Positions 25,361 to 35,074 of a stretch of DNA of 64,000 nt are shown one piece after another. The position numbers were made by a program, and so were the translations under genes. The notes under the pieces are model-generated. The model ran no database searches and had not been told where the DNA came from. It worked only from the letters and a program-made list of their open reading frames with translations. The DNA comes from Klebsiella quasivariicola (lineage in GTDB: Bacteria > Pseudomonadota > Gammaproteobacteria > Enterobacterales > Enterobacteriaceae). Every line of letters starts with the position of its first letter. Position 1 is the stretch's first letter. The stretch spans positions 5,022,001-5,086,000 of the forward strand of contig NZ_CP022823.1 of NCBI RefSeq assembly GCF_002269255.1. Reading direction: 5' to 3'.

Positions 25361-28300
25361 GTGCGCCTGATATACACTTTCCTGTTGGCCTTGAGCCTCA
25401 GTTTCGGGGCGTACGCTGCGACAGCCCCGGATGCTAAACAGATAACCCAGGAACTGGAACAGGCGAAGGCGGCAAAGCCCGCCCAGCCTGAAACCGTTGA
25501 AGTTCTGCAGTCCGCGCTGAACGCGCTTGAGGAGCAAAAATCGTCCCTCGAGCGCGCCCGTCAGTATCAGGACGTTATCGATAATTTCCCCAAACTGTTT
25601 CAAAGCCTGCGCTCCCAGCTCAACAATCTGAGCGAAGAACCGCGCCAGGTGCCAACCGGCCTGACCGCCGATGCGCTGAACCAGGAGATCCTGCAGGTCA
25701 GCAGCCAGCTGCTGGAATCGAGCCGCCAGGCGCAGCAGGAGCAGGATCGCGCGCGTGAAATCGCCGACTCCCTGAACCAGCTGCCGCAGCAGCAAACCGA
25801 TGCCCGTCGTCAGCTCAATGAGGTTGAGCGCCGCATCGGCACGCAAACCGGCAACAATGCTCTCGCCCAGGCGCAAAATCTTGCCCTGCAGGCGGAATCG
25901 GCGCGCCTGAAGGCGCTGGTGGATGAACTCGACCTCGCCCAGCTTTCCGCCAACAACCGCCAGGAGCTGTCGCGCGCCCGTTCCGAGCTGGCGCAAAAGC
26001 AGAGCGAACAACTGGATGCCTATCTGCAGGCGCTGCGCAATTTACAGAACAGCCAGCGCCAGCGGGAGGCGGAAAAGGCGCTGGAGAGCACCGAACTGCT
26101 GGCGGAGAACAGTGAAAACCTGCCGCCGGACATCACCGCGCAGTTCAAGGTCAACCGGGAGCTCTCCCAGGCGCTGAACCAGCAGGCGCAGCGCATGGAT
26201 CTGGTGGCCTCCCAGCAGCGGCAGGCGACGAATCAAACGCTGCAGGTGCGCCAGGCGTTAAACACCCTGCGCGAGCAATCGCAGTGGCTGGGCTCTTCCA
26301 ACCTGCTGGGTGAAGCCTTACGCGCCCAGGTGGCGCGACTGCCGGAACGCCCTCGCCCACAGCAGCTGGATACGGAAATGGCACAGTTGCGCGTGCAGCG
26401 TCTGCGCTTTGAAGATTTACTCAGTAAGCAACCACAGCTGCGGCAGATCCGTCAGGCCGACGGCCAACCGCTGACCAGCGAGCAGAACAAGATCCTGCAG
26501 GCGCAGCTGCGCACGCAGAACGAGCTATTGAACTCGCTGCTGCGCGGCGGTGATACCCTGATGCTGGAGCTCACCAAGCTGAAGGTCGCCAACGGCCAGT
26601 TGGAAGACGCGCTGAAAGAGATCAACGAAGCGACTCACCGCTATCTGTTCTGGACTTCGGACGTTAGCCCTATCGGCTTCTCCTGGCCGCTGGAGATTGT
26701 CCAGGATCTGCGGCGCCTGATCTCCCTGGATACCATCAGCGAGCTGGGCAAAGCCAGCGCGATGATGCTCACCAGCAAAGAGACCTTGTTGCCGCTGTTT
26801 GCCGCCCTGCTGCTGGTCGGCTTCAGCATCAGCTCGCGGCGCCATTTCACCCGCTTCCTTGAGCGCTCCAGCGCCCGGGTGGGGAAAGTCACCCAGGATC
26901 ACTTCTGGCTGACGCTGCGCACGGTCTTCTGGTCGATACTGGTGGCCTCGCCGCTGCCGGTGCTGTGGATGACGCTCGGCTATGGCCTGCAGTCCGCCTG
27001 GCCCTTCCCGCTGGCGGTGGCGATAGGCGATGGGGTCACGGCGACCGTGCCTTTGCTGTGGGTGGTGATGATCTGCGCCACCTTCGCCCGGCCAAACGGG
27101 CTGTTTATCGCCCACTTCGGCTGGCCGCGTAGCCGCGTGGCGAAGGCGATGCGCTACTACCTGATGAGCATCGGGCTGATTGTGCCGCTGATTATGGCGC
27201 TGATCATGTTTGATAATCTTAACGACCGCGAGTTCTCCGCCTCGCTGGGCCGCCTGTGCTTCCTGCTGATCTGCGGCGCGCTGGCGGTAGTTACCCTGAG
27301 CCTTAAGCACGCCGGTATTCCGCTCTACCTGGATAAAGAGGGTAATGGCGACAATATGGTGAACCGCCTGCTGTGGAACCTGATGCTTGGCGCCCCGCTG
27401 GTGGCGATGCTGGCGGCCGCCGTCGGCTACCTCGCCACCGCTCAGGCGCTGCTTGCGCGTCTGGAAACCTCGGTCGCCATCTGGTTCCTGCTGCTGGTGG
27501 TCTATCACATCATCCGCCGCTGGATGCTGATCCAGCGCCGCCGGCTGGCCTTCGACCGGGCCCGCCATCGTCGTGCGGAAATTCTCGCTCAGCGCGCCCG
27601 CGGCGAAGATGAACCTATGCACGTCAGCAGCCCGGAAGGGTCGGTGGAGACAGAGGTCAGCGAGGTCGACCTCGATGCCATCAGTACCCAGTCGCTGCGG
27701 CTTGTACGCTCTCTGCTGATGCTGATCGCGCTGCTGTCGGTTATCGTCCTGTGGTCGGAAATACACTCGGCGTTTGGCTTCCTTGAGAATATCTCGCTGT
27801 GGGACGTGACCTCGACGGTACAAGGAGTGGAAAGCCTTGAGCCCATCACGCTTGGCGCGGTGTTGATTGCCATTCTGGTGCTGATCATCACCACTCAGCT
27901 GGTACGCAACCTGCCCGCGCTGCTGGAGCTGGCGATCCTCCAGCATCTTGATTTAACGCCCGGCACCGGTTACGCCATCACCACTATCACCAAGTATCTG
28001 CTGATGCTGGTCGGCGGTCTGGTGGGCTTCTCGATGATCGGCATTGAGTGGTCGAAGCTGCAGTGGCTGGTCGCCGCGCTGGGTGTGGGTCTCGGATTTG
28101 GCCTGCAGGAGATCTTCGCCAACTTTATCTCCGGCCTGATTATCCTGTTTGAGAAGCCGATCCGCATCGGCGATACGGTCACCATTCGCGACCTGACGGG
28201 CAGCGTCACCCGCATCAATACCCGCGCCACTACCATCAGCGACTGGGACCGGAAAGAGATTATCGTGCCGAACAAGGCGTTCATTACCGAACAGTTTATC

Positions 28301-28690
28301 AACTGGTCGCTATCGGACTCGGTCACCCGCGTGGTGCTGACGGTGCCGGCGCCCGTGGACGCCGATACCGACGAGGTCACGAAAATTCTCATCGCCGCCG
28401 CGCATCGCTGCTCGCTGGTCATCGATACCCCGGCGCCGGAGGCGTTTCTTGTCGACCTGCAGCAGGGGATCCAGATTTTCGAGCTGCGTATTTTTGCCGC
28501 GGAGATGGGGCACCGCATGCCGCTGCGCCATGAGATGCATCAGCTGATCCTCGCCGGCTTCCGCGAGCATGGCATTGATATGCCGTTCCCTCCGTTCCAG
28601 ATGCGTCTGGAAAGTATCGACGGCAGGCAAAGCAGTAAGACCATGACCTCGGCAGGAAAAACCAGCCGCCGTACGGCTGGTAGCCTGTAA
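25361..28690 (+). CDS. mscM: Miniconductance mechanosensitive channel MscM (YjeP), MscS superfamily
   Basis: A 1109-residue member of the large MscS group. A signal peptide (1-20, MRLIYTFLLALSLSFGAYAA) leads to a long Gln/Leu/Ala-rich periplasmic coiled-coil region (about 25-440), then about eleven membrane spans from residue 470 on. The pore-lining helix and MscS beta domain include LGVGLGFGLQEIFANFISG (about 908-926) and the RIGDTVTI segment. The start is GTG with AAGGG upstream, probably coupled to psd. The channel opens on hypo-osmotic shock. Length is two residues more than E. coli MscM as I recall it. Confidence 0.97.
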   Translation: MRLIYTFLLALSLSFGAYAATAPDAKQITQELEQAKAAKPAQPETVEVLQSALNALEEQKSSLERARQYQDVIDNFPKLFQSLRSQLNNLSEEPRQVPTGLTADALNQEILQVSSQLLESSRQAQQEQDRAREIADSLNQLPQQQTDARRQLNEVERRIGTQTGNNALAQAQNLALQAESARLKALVDELDLAQLSANNRQELSRARSELAQKQSEQLDAYLQALRNLQNSQRQREAEKALESTELLAENSENLPPDITAQFKVNRELSQALNQQAQRMDLVASQQRQATNQTLQVRQALNTLREQSQWLGSSNLLGEALRAQVARLPERPRPQQLDTEMAQLRVQRLRFEDLLSKQPQLRQIRQADGQPLTSEQNKILQAQLRTQNELLNSLLRGGDTLMLELTKLKVANGQLEDALKEINEATHRYLFWTSDVSPIGFSWPLEIVQDLRRLISLDTISELGKASAMMLTSKETLLPLFAALLLVGFSISSRRHFTRFLERSSARVGKVTQDHFWLTLRTVFWSILVASPLPVLWMTLGYGLQSAWPFPLAVAIGDGVTATVPLLWVVMICATFARPNGLFIAHFGWPRSRVAKAMRYYLMSIGLIVPLIMALIMFDNLNDREFSASLGRLCFLLICGALAVVTLSLKHAGIPLYLDKEGNGDNMVNRLLWNLMLGAPLVAMLAAAVGYLATAQALLARLETSVAIWFLLLVVYHIIRRWMLIQRRRLAFDRARHRRAEILAQRARGEDEPMHVSSPEGSVETEVSEVDLDAISTQSLRLVRSLLMLIALLSVIVLWSEIHSAFGFLENISLWDVTSTVQGVESLEPITLGAVLIAILVLIITTQLVRNLPALLELAILQHLDLTPGTGYAITTITKYLLMLVGGLVGFSMIGIEWSKLQWLVAALGVGLGFGLQEIFANFISGLIILFEKPIRIGDTVTIRDLTGSVTRINTRATTISDWDRKEIIVPNKAFITEQFINWSLSDSVTRVVLTVPAPVDADTDEVTKILIAAAHRCSLVIDTPAPEAFLVDLQQGIQIFELRIFAAEMGHRMPLRHEMHQLILAGFREHGIDMPFPPFQMRLESIDGRQSSKTMTSAGKTSRRTAGSL

Positions 28691-28700
28691 GTGATGCTCT

Positions 28701-28720
28701 GCCCGGCGACACCGCCGGGC
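28701..28720. terminator. Stem-loop between convergent mscM and yjeM
   Basis: GCCCGGCG-ACAC-CGCCGGGC is an 8-bp GC-only stem between the two stop codons. There is no T-run, so it may terminate poorly or act as an mRNA 3'-end stabiliser. Confidence 0.5.
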
Positions 28721-28727
28721 AAGCTCT

Positions 28728-30230
28728 TTAACTCTCCATTACCAGCGCGCCGGACGCCATGCGCCGACGGTAGCGTTCGTAGATCCCCAACGCCAGCAGT
28801 GAGAAAAAGATCGGCCCGCCGACCATCCACAGCGTGCTGTTCCAGTCACCACCGTCAATCACCGGTTGAATGATGGTGAAGATATTGGCGAAGGTCACCA
28901 CCAGCAGCACCACGCCGGTCGCCAGCAGCGTCGACTGGCGGTTTTTGAAGATCACGAACGGCCGGTCGAGATGCGCTTTCGCCTTGAAGAACGGGAAGGC
29001 GATGGTCAGGAACAGATAGGGCAAGGTCATCGAGACATTGGCCATCAGCGTCAGCTTGTTATAAAACGCGGAAGCGCTATCCCCACCGAACGATACCAGT
29101 ACGATAAACACCCCGACCAGCAGGCACTGCAGCCACATCGCCACGGCGGGCATGCCGTTGACGTTAAGACGGGTCATCACCGACGGCCAGAGCGCTTTTG
29201 GCGTACCCTGGATAATCGCTTTCAGGGGTGAATAGCTGAGGGTGAAGAACGCGCCGGTATAGGCGAGAAACATCGACAGCCCGGTGATACGGGCGAACCA
29301 GACCCCGGTCAGGGCTGACGCCGCTGGCGTCAGGTGCAGGGCCTGGCCCAGCGTCGTCCCGAGGCTGGTCATCAGCACATAGGTGATGTTGCCAAGGTTG
29401 GTCGAACGCGCGCCAAGCACTTGCTGCCAGTTGGCGCTCACGCCCCACAGCACGATCGCCAGCGAGTAACCGATCGAGATAACGATCGCCGCGATGATAA
29501 TCCCTTTGGCAAAGTTCTTTTCCGGTTTATCGGTCTTATCCACCAGGCCGCCAACCGCCTCAATTCCGCCATAGGCGAAAATGGCAAACACGACAAACGA
29601 CAGCATCGCCATGCCCGACTGATACCCGGGATTAGGCGAAAGAGTAAAGTTTAGCGGCTGGGCGAAATGGCCGCCGTTGAGCAGCAGGATCGCCCCGCTC
29701 ACCAGCAGCAGCACCAGGTTCAACCCCATCACCGCGATACCGCCGACGGCGGTAATTTTGGCGATTTTATTAATCCCTTTGACGGCAATAAAGGTCACCA
29801 CGGCCATCCAGCAGGCCGCCAGAATACCGACCGTCTGCGTCGGCGTCAGGCCACCCAGCGCCCAGGTCTGCGTTTTGTCCGCGCCAAACAAAAAGGTGGA
29901 TAACGGCACCCAGATTTTAGCCGCCGTACTCACCATCCACACCACGTACGAGGCAAACCACATAAAGGTGCCGATGAACGCAAAACGCGGCCCGACGCTG
30001 TGGTTCATCCAGGAATAGATCCCGCCCTCTTCCCGACGGTAGGCCGAGCCCATCTCCGCCATCATCAGCGCGAACGGAATAAAGAAAAAGAGAGCGGAAA
30101 AAAGATAAAACGGCATCGCGCTGTAGCCCATCAGATAAAACGCCGACGGGCTGTTGGCGAAGCCAAAAACCGAAGTGAAGATCATCAGAATCAGCCCAAT
30201 CAGGCTCATCTTCTTGAGTTGTTGATGCAT
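28728..30230 (-). CDS. yjeM: YjeM, APC-family amino-acid transporter
   Basis: A 500-residue inner-membrane protein with about 12-13 hydrophobic segments, of the amino acid-polyamine-organocation superfamily. The start MHQQLKKMSLIGLILMIF contains the first span with the family's GFANSPSAF motif, and GGIEAVGG (TM6 region, about 243-250) is present. The start at 30230 gives the E. coli length of 500; an extension to 30266 is open but has no similarity. Substrate is not established; the family moves glutamate/GABA-type amino acids. It is convergent with mscM and downstream of epmA. Confidence 0.93.
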   Translation of the reverse strand: MHQQLKKMSLIGLILMIFTSVFGFANSPSAFYLMGYSAMPFYLFSALFFFIPFALMMAEMGSAYRREEGGIYSWMNHSVGPRFAFIGTFMWFASYVVWMVSTAAKIWVPLSTFLFGADKTQTWALGGLTPTQTVGILAACWMAVVTFIAVKGINKIAKITAVGGIAVMGLNLVLLLVSGAILLLNGGHFAQPLNFTLSPNPGYQSGMAMLSFVVFAIFAYGGIEAVGGLVDKTDKPEKNFAKGIIIAAIVISIGYSLAIVLWGVSANWQQVLGARSTNLGNITYVLMTSLGTTLGQALHLTPAASALTGVWFARITGLSMFLAYTGAFFTLSYSPLKAIIQGTPKALWPSVMTRLNVNGMPAVAMWLQCLLVGVFIVLVSFGGDSASAFYNKLTLMANVSMTLPYLFLTIAFPFFKAKAHLDRPFVIFKNRQSTLLATGVVLLVVTFANIFTIIQPVIDGGDWNSTLWMVGGPIFFSLLALGIYERYRRRMASGALVMES

Positions 30231-30414
30231 AAATCTATCCAAACGTGGGCATCGCCCGACGAGCAACGCCTGGCCTCATAAAAAGAGCGCGGATAGTAGC
30301 AAAAGCACAGAGGGAGATTGTGGGTATTCGGGCTAAAACCGGGACGATGTGGTCAGGTTCAGGGCGGGTCGGTCACCTCCCCCCACACCGAGGCAGAAGG
30401 AGGTGAAAAAACGA

Positions 30415-31392
30415 TCAGGCGCGGTCCACCGTAAAGGCGATCACTTCGCCGATGCTTTCGGCGCCCAGCGCCAGCATGACCACACGGTCAACGCCCAGCG
30501 CCACGCCGGAGCAATCCGGCAGACCCGCCTCCAGCGCCGCCAGCAGGTTGTTATCGATGGGCTGCTGCGGAAGGCCGCGCGCGGCGCGTTTACGGTTGTC
30601 CTGCTCAAAGCGCAGGCGCTGCTCACGGGCGTCGGTCAGCTCGTGGAAACCGTTCGCTAGCTCAATACCTTTGTAGTAAACCTCGAAGCGCTCAGCGACC
30701 CGATGATCTTCCGGGCTGATCTGCGCTAACGAGGCCTGGGTGGCCGGGAAATGATAGATAAACGTCGGGCGATCTTTACCGATGTGCGGCTCCACGCCCA
30801 TGGTAAACAACAGCTGCAGCAGCGTGTCGCGATCTTCTTCTGTATCGGCGATATTGCTCAGATCCAGTTTCGCCGCAACTTCACGTAGCTGCGCCTTATC
30901 GGCAGAGAGCGGATCAATATCCAGATGGCGCTGGAACGCTTGCTGATAGGAGAGGCTTTCCGCCGGCTGGCACTCCAGCACCTGCTGTAGCAGATCGTCC
31001 ACCTCGTTGATCAGGCGATACATGTCATAGCACGGACGATACCACTCCAGCATGGTGAATTCCGGGTTGTGATGCCTCCCCATCTCTTCATTGCGAAAGC
31101 TGCGGCACAGCTGGAAGACCGGGCCGCAGCCCGCCGCCAGCAGGCGCTTCATGTGGTATTCCGGACTGGTCATCAGGTACAGATTAAGTCCCTGGGAATG
31201 GCCCGGGCCGACGAAACGGGTTTCGAACGGGAACAAATGAATATCCGTTACCGTCGCCTGACTCATGCAAGGCGTCTCCACCTCCAGCACGCCGCGATCG
31301 GTAAAGAAACGGCGGATTTCCGCCATCACCGCCGCGCGTTTCAACAGATTGGGAATGGGTGCGCTCGGCTGCCAGGTTGCCGTCTCGCTCAT
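30415..31392 (-). CDS. epmA: EF-P-(R)-beta-lysine ligase EpmA
   Basis: A 325-residue class II lysyl-tRNA-synthetase-like enzyme without an anticodon-binding domain. It attaches (R)-beta-lysine to Lys34 of EF-P. Class II motifs are visible: motif 2 FRNEEMGRHHNPEFTMLEWY (about 99-118), and motif 3 near the C-terminus containing GVALGVDRVVMLALG. The partner genes efp and epmB lie 5.2-6.8 kb away; epmC is not in the window. The upstream region is shared with divergent frdA. Confidence 0.98.
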   Translation of the reverse strand: MSETATWQPSAPIPNLLKRAAVMAEIRRFFTDRGVLEVETPCMSQATVTDIHLFPFETRFVGPGHSQGLNLYLMTSPEYHMKRLLAAGCGPVFQLCRSFRNEEMGRHHNPEFTMLEWYRPCYDMYRLINEVDDLLQQVLECQPAESLSYQQAFQRHLDIDPLSADKAQLREVAAKLDLSNIADTEEDRDTLLQLLFTMGVEPHIGKDRPTFIYHFPATQASLAQISPEDHRVAERFEVYYKGIELANGFHELTDAREQRLRFEQDNRKRAARGLPQQPIDNNLLAALEAGLPDCSGVALGVDRVVMLALGAESIGEVIAFTVDRA

Positions 31393-31551
31393 GGTACTTT
31401 CTCCGATTGCAAATTAAGGGCACGAAGTCTACTCGCAACCGGCGAGTGAAACAAATTTTGTGCAATCATCGGCGGATTACATGCCATTAATCTATCGTTA
31501 ACCTAAAGGTATAAACATCACTGATAAATAACCGCACATATCGATAAAAAA

Positions 31552-31600
31552 ATCGAACACGTCAATTTTCCATACTGACCCTACGGCTATACTTCTGTAC
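31552..31600 (+). promoter_or_regulatory. frdABCD promoter with FNR-like site
   Basis: A -10 TATACT lies at 31588-31593. The FNR-like sequence ATCGAACACGTCAA (31552-31565) keeps one good half site (GTCAA) and is centred about 41.5 bases before the expected start, the class II activator spacing. E. coli frd has a very similar imperfect site, so anaerobic activation by FNR is likely. Confidence 0.55.
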
Positions 31601-31667
31601 CTATAAAGGAGCAGTGATACTTTTTCGCCAGCCCGGCGGCGAAATACACTAAAACTGGAGGAATGTC

Positions 31668-33458
31668 GTGCAAACTTTTCAAGCCGATCTCGCCGTAATT
31701 GGCGCCGGCGGGGCAGGCCTTCGTGCCGCTATCGCCGCCGCTCAGGCCAACCCCAACGCTAAAATCGCCCTGATTTCTAAAGTCTATCCGATGCGCAGCC
31801 ATACGGTCGCTGCAGAAGGGGGGTCCGCAGCCGTTGCCCAGGATCACGATAGCTTTGAGTACCATTTTCACGACACCGTCGCCGGTGGCGACTGGCTGTG
31901 CGAACAGGATGTCGTCGATTACTTCGTGCACCACTGCCCAACGGAAATGACCCAGCTGGAACAGTGGGGATGCCCATGGAGCCGCCGCCCCGACGGCAGC
32001 GTCAACGTCAGGCGCTTCGGAGGCATGAAAATCGAGCGCACCTGGTTTGCCGCCGATAAAACCGGCTTCCACATGCTGCATACCCTCTTCCAGACCTCCC
32101 TTCAGTTTCCCCAAATTCAGCGCTTTGATGAACATTTCGTCCTCGATCTGCTGGTCGATGACGGGCAGGCCCGCGGCCTGGTGGCGATGAATATGATGGA
32201 AGGCACCCTGGTGCAGATCCGTGCCAACGCGGTGGTGCTGGCCACTGGCGGCGCCGGACGCGTCTATCGCTACAACACCAACGGCGGGATCGTCACCGGT
32301 GACGGAATGGGTATGGCGCTGGGTCACGGCGTGCCGCTGCGCGACATGGAATTCGTTCAGTATCACCCGACCGGCCTGCCGGGCTCCGGGATCCTCATGA
32401 CCGAGGGCTGCCGCGGTGAAGGCGGGATTCTGGTCAACAAAAACGGCTACCGCTATCTGCAGGATTACGGCATGGGCCCGGAAACCCCGCTCGGTGAGCC
32501 GAAGAACAAATATATGGAGCTGGGTCCACGCGACAAAGTGTCCCAGGCTTTCTGGCACGAGTGGCGGAAAGGGAACACCATCCCGACGCCGCGCGGCGAT
32601 GTGGTCTACCTCGATCTGCGCCACCTCGGCGAGAAAAAACTGCTGGAGCGTCTGCCGTTTATCTGTGAACTAGCGAAAGCCTACGTCGGCGTCGATCCAG
32701 TGAAAGAGCCGATTCCGGTGCGTCCGACCGCGCACTACACCATGGGCGGTATTGAAACCGACCAGCAGTGCGAAACCCGGATCAAAGGCCTGTTTGCCGT
32801 GGGCGAGTGTTCGTCCGTCGGTCTGCACGGCGCCAACCGCCTGGGCTCCAACTCGCTGGCCGAACTGGTGGTCTTCGGCCGCCTGGCCGGGGAGCAGGCC
32901 ATGCAACGCGCCGCTCAGGCGGGCGAAGCAAACGGCTCCGCGCTCGATGCGCAGGCTGCCGATGTGGAGCAACGCCTGAAAGATCTCGTCAACCGGGAAG
33001 GTAATGAAAACTGGGCGAAAATCCGCGACGAAATGGGGCTGTCGATGGAGGAAGGTTGCGGCATCTACCGCACGCCGGAGTTAATGCAGAAAACCATCGA
33101 CAAGCTGGCCGAATTGCAGGAGCGCTTTAAGCGCGTGCGCATTACCGACAACTCCAGCGTATTCAATACCGATCTGCTTTACACCATTGAACTGGGACAT
33201 GGTTTAAACGTTGCTGAATGTATGGCGCACTCGGCCATCGCTCGTAAAGAATCGCGCGGTGCGCACCAGCGTCTGGATGAAGGCTGTACCGAGCGTGACG
33301 ACGTCAACTTCCTCAAGCACACCCTCGCCTTCCGCGAGGCCGATGGCACGACCCGTCTGGAATATGGCGATGTGAAGATCACCACGCTGCCGCCGGCAAA
33401 ACGAGTCTATGGCGCAGAGGCGGAAGCGGCTGAGAAGAAGGAGACCACCCATGGCTGA
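31668..33458 (+). CDS. frdA: Fumarate reductase flavoprotein subunit FrdA
   Basis: A 596-residue catalytic subunit that reduces fumarate to succinate in anaerobic respiration, on the inner face of the membrane. FAD-binding GAGGAGLRAA (about 12-21), the covalent FAD site H45 in MRSHTVAAEGG, the active-site region RPTAHYTMGGIET (about 346-358) and the helical C-terminal domain are all present. The ribosome site GGAGG lies eight bases before ATG. The stop overlaps the frdB start by 8 bases. First gene of frdABCD. Confidence 0.99.
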   Translation: MQTFQADLAVIGAGGAGLRAAIAAAQANPNAKIALISKVYPMRSHTVAAEGGSAAVAQDHDSFEYHFHDTVAGGDWLCEQDVVDYFVHHCPTEMTQLEQWGCPWSRRPDGSVNVRRFGGMKIERTWFAADKTGFHMLHTLFQTSLQFPQIQRFDEHFVLDLLVDDGQARGLVAMNMMEGTLVQIRANAVVLATGGAGRVYRYNTNGGIVTGDGMGMALGHGVPLRDMEFVQYHPTGLPGSGILMTEGCRGEGGILVNKNGYRYLQDYGMGPETPLGEPKNKYMELGPRDKVSQAFWHEWRKGNTIPTPRGDVVYLDLRHLGEKKLLERLPFICELAKAYVGVDPVKEPIPVRPTAHYTMGGIETDQQCETRIKGLFAVGECSSVGLHGANRLGSNSLAELVVFGRLAGEQAMQRAAQAGEANGSALDAQAADVEQRLKDLVNREGNENWAKIRDEMGLSMEEGCGIYRTPELMQKTIDKLAELQERFKRVRITDNSSVFNTDLLYTIELGHGLNVAECMAHSAIARKESRGAHQRLDEGCTERDDVNFLKHTLAFREADGTTRLEYGDVKITTLPPAKRVYGAEAEAAEKKETTHG

Positions 33459-34185
33459 GATGAAAAACCTGAAAGTCGAAGTGGTGCGCTACAACCCGGA
33501 GGTCGACACCGCACCGCATAGCGCGTTTTATGACGTGCCCTATGATGAGCAGACCTCGCTGCTGGACGCGCTGGGCTACATTAAAGACAACCTGGCGCCA
33601 GACCTGAGCTACCGTTGGTCCTGCCGAATGGCAATTTGCGGCTCCTGCGGCATGATGGTCAACAAGGTGCCAAAGCTGGCCTGTAAAACGTTTCTGCGCG
33701 ATTACACCAAAGGCATCAAAGTTGAGGCGCTGGCCAACTTCCCTATCGAGCGCGATCTGGTGGTGGATATGACCCACTTTATCGAAAGTCTGGAGGCCAT
33801 TAAGCCCTATATCATCGGCAACAACCGCACACCGGACCAGGGGCCTAACAAACAGACGCCGGCCCAGATGGCGAAATACCATCAGTTCTCCGGCTGCATC
33901 AACTGCGGGCTGTGCTATGCCGCCTGTCCGCAGTTCGGCCTGAATCCGGAATTTATCGGCCCGGCGGCGATCACCCTCGCCCACCGCTATAACGAAGACA
34001 GCCGCGACCACGGTAAAAAGGAACGTATGGCGCAGCTTAACGGCCAGAACGGCGTCTGGACCTGTACTTTCGTGGGCTACTGCTCGGAAGTGTGTCCGAA
34101 GCACGTCGATCCGGCGGCCGCGATCCAGCAGGGCAAGGTGGAAAGCTCGAAAGACTTTCTTATCGCCACCCTGAAACCACGCTAA
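33451..34185 (+). CDS. frdB: Fumarate reductase iron-sulphur subunit FrdB
   Basis: A 244-residue electron-transfer subunit. The N-terminal ferredoxin domain has the [2Fe-2S] ligands in SCRMAICGSCGMM plus C77. The C-terminal domain carries the [4Fe-4S] and [3Fe-4S] motifs CINCGLCYAACPQF (about 148-161) and CTFVGYCSEVCPKH (about 204-217). It passes electrons from menaquinol at FrdCD to FAD in FrdA. The start at 33451 (MAEMKNLKVEV) gives the family length. Confidence 0.99.
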   Translation: MAEMKNLKVEVVRYNPEVDTAPHSAFYDVPYDEQTSLLDALGYIKDNLAPDLSYRWSCRMAICGSCGMMVNKVPKLACKTFLRDYTKGIKVEALANFPIERDLVVDMTHFIESLEAIKPYIIGNNRTPDQGPNKQTPAQMAKYHQFSGCINCGLCYAACPQFGLNPEFIGPAAITLAHRYNEDSRDHGKKERMAQLNGQNGVWTCTFVGYCSEVCPKHVDPAAAIQQGKVESSKDFLIATLKPR

Positions 34186-34195
34186 GGAGTGCATT

Positions 34196-34591
34196 ATGAC
34201 GACGAAACGCAAAGCCTACGTGCGGCCGATGACCTCCACCTGGTGGAAAAAGCTGCCGTTTTATCGCTTCTACATGGTGCGGGAAGGCACGGCGGTACCG
34301 ACGGTATGGTTTAGCATTGTGCTGATTTACGGGCTGTTTGCCCTCAAGCACGGCGCCGAAAGCTGGGCGGGATATATCGGATTCCTGCAAAACCCGGTAG
34401 TGGTGATCCTCAACCTGATCACCCTGGCGGCGGCGCTGCTGCACACCAAAACCTGGTTTGAGCTGGCGCCGAAAGCCGCCAACGTCATTATCAAAGGCGA
34501 AAAAATGGGGCCAGAGCCGGTCATTAAAGGGCTCTGGGTGGTAACGGCGGTGGTCACGGTGGTGATCCTGTTTGTTGCCCTGTTCTGGTAA
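34196..34591 (+). CDS. frdC: Fumarate reductase membrane subunit FrdC
   Basis: A 131-residue membrane anchor with three hydrophobic helices (about 29-50, 63-88 and 105-128). It carries the quinol-site Glu/Lys/Arg-rich N-terminus ([21 protein letters not shown]) conserved in enteric FrdC. With FrdD it binds menaquinol and anchors FrdAB. The ATG follows AAGGAGTG by six bases. Confidence 0.98.
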
Positions 34592-34601
34592 GGAGACTCA
34601 G

Positions 34602-34961
34602 ATGATTAATCCCAACCCGAAACGTTCCGATGAACCCGTATTCTGGGGGCTGTTTGGCGCAGGCGGCATGTGGGGCGCGATTGTCGCGCCGGTGATGGTG
34701 CTGCTGGTGGGCATCCTGTTGCCACTCGGGCTCGCCCCGGCCGACGCCTTCAGCTATGAGCGCGTACTGGCCTTTGCCCAAAGCTTCATCGGCCGCGCAT
34801 TCATCTTTCTGATGATAGTGCTGCCGCTGTGGTGTGGGCTGCATCGTATTCATCACGCCATGCACGACCTGAAAATCCATGTACCAAACGGTAAGTGGGT
34901 CTTCTACGGCCTGGCCGCAATCCTCAGCGTTATCACTCTCGTTGGCGTACTGTTTATCTGA
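34602..34961 (+). CDS. frdD: Fumarate reductase membrane subunit FrdD
   Basis: A 119-residue membrane anchor with three hydrophobic helices (about 16-42, 58-80 and 98-119). It has the heme-less quinol-site residues around [14 protein letters not shown] (about 81-94). The start at 34602 has AAGGAG seven bases upstream; the open extension back into frdC is not used. It is the last gene of the operon and is followed by a hairpin. Confidence 0.98.
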
Positions 34962-34969
34962 TCCTGCAA

Positions 34970-34999
34970 GAGCCCGGCTGCATTTCTGCTACCGGGCTC
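34970..34999 (+). terminator. frd operon terminator
   Basis: The stem GAGCCCGG/CCGGGCTC begins nine bases after the frdD stop. In E. coli the corresponding hairpin is also the ampC attenuator; here no ampC follows. Confidence 0.75.
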
Positions 35000-35074
35000 G
35001 CTTCATAGAAAAATCTTGCCGCCTTTTCCCTGCCGGACTCTACACTTAGCTTAAAAGCCAGCAAGGAGCATGCC

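Noticed and set aside
26525..27946. A 473-codon open frame on the minus strand inside mscM
   Set aside because: It lies fully antisense to the well-supported mscM gene, is rich in His/Gln/Arg as expected from the complement of GC-rich codons, and has no ribosome site or recognisable domain. The same applies to other long antisense frames (in rnr, groL, dcuA, frdA and frdB).
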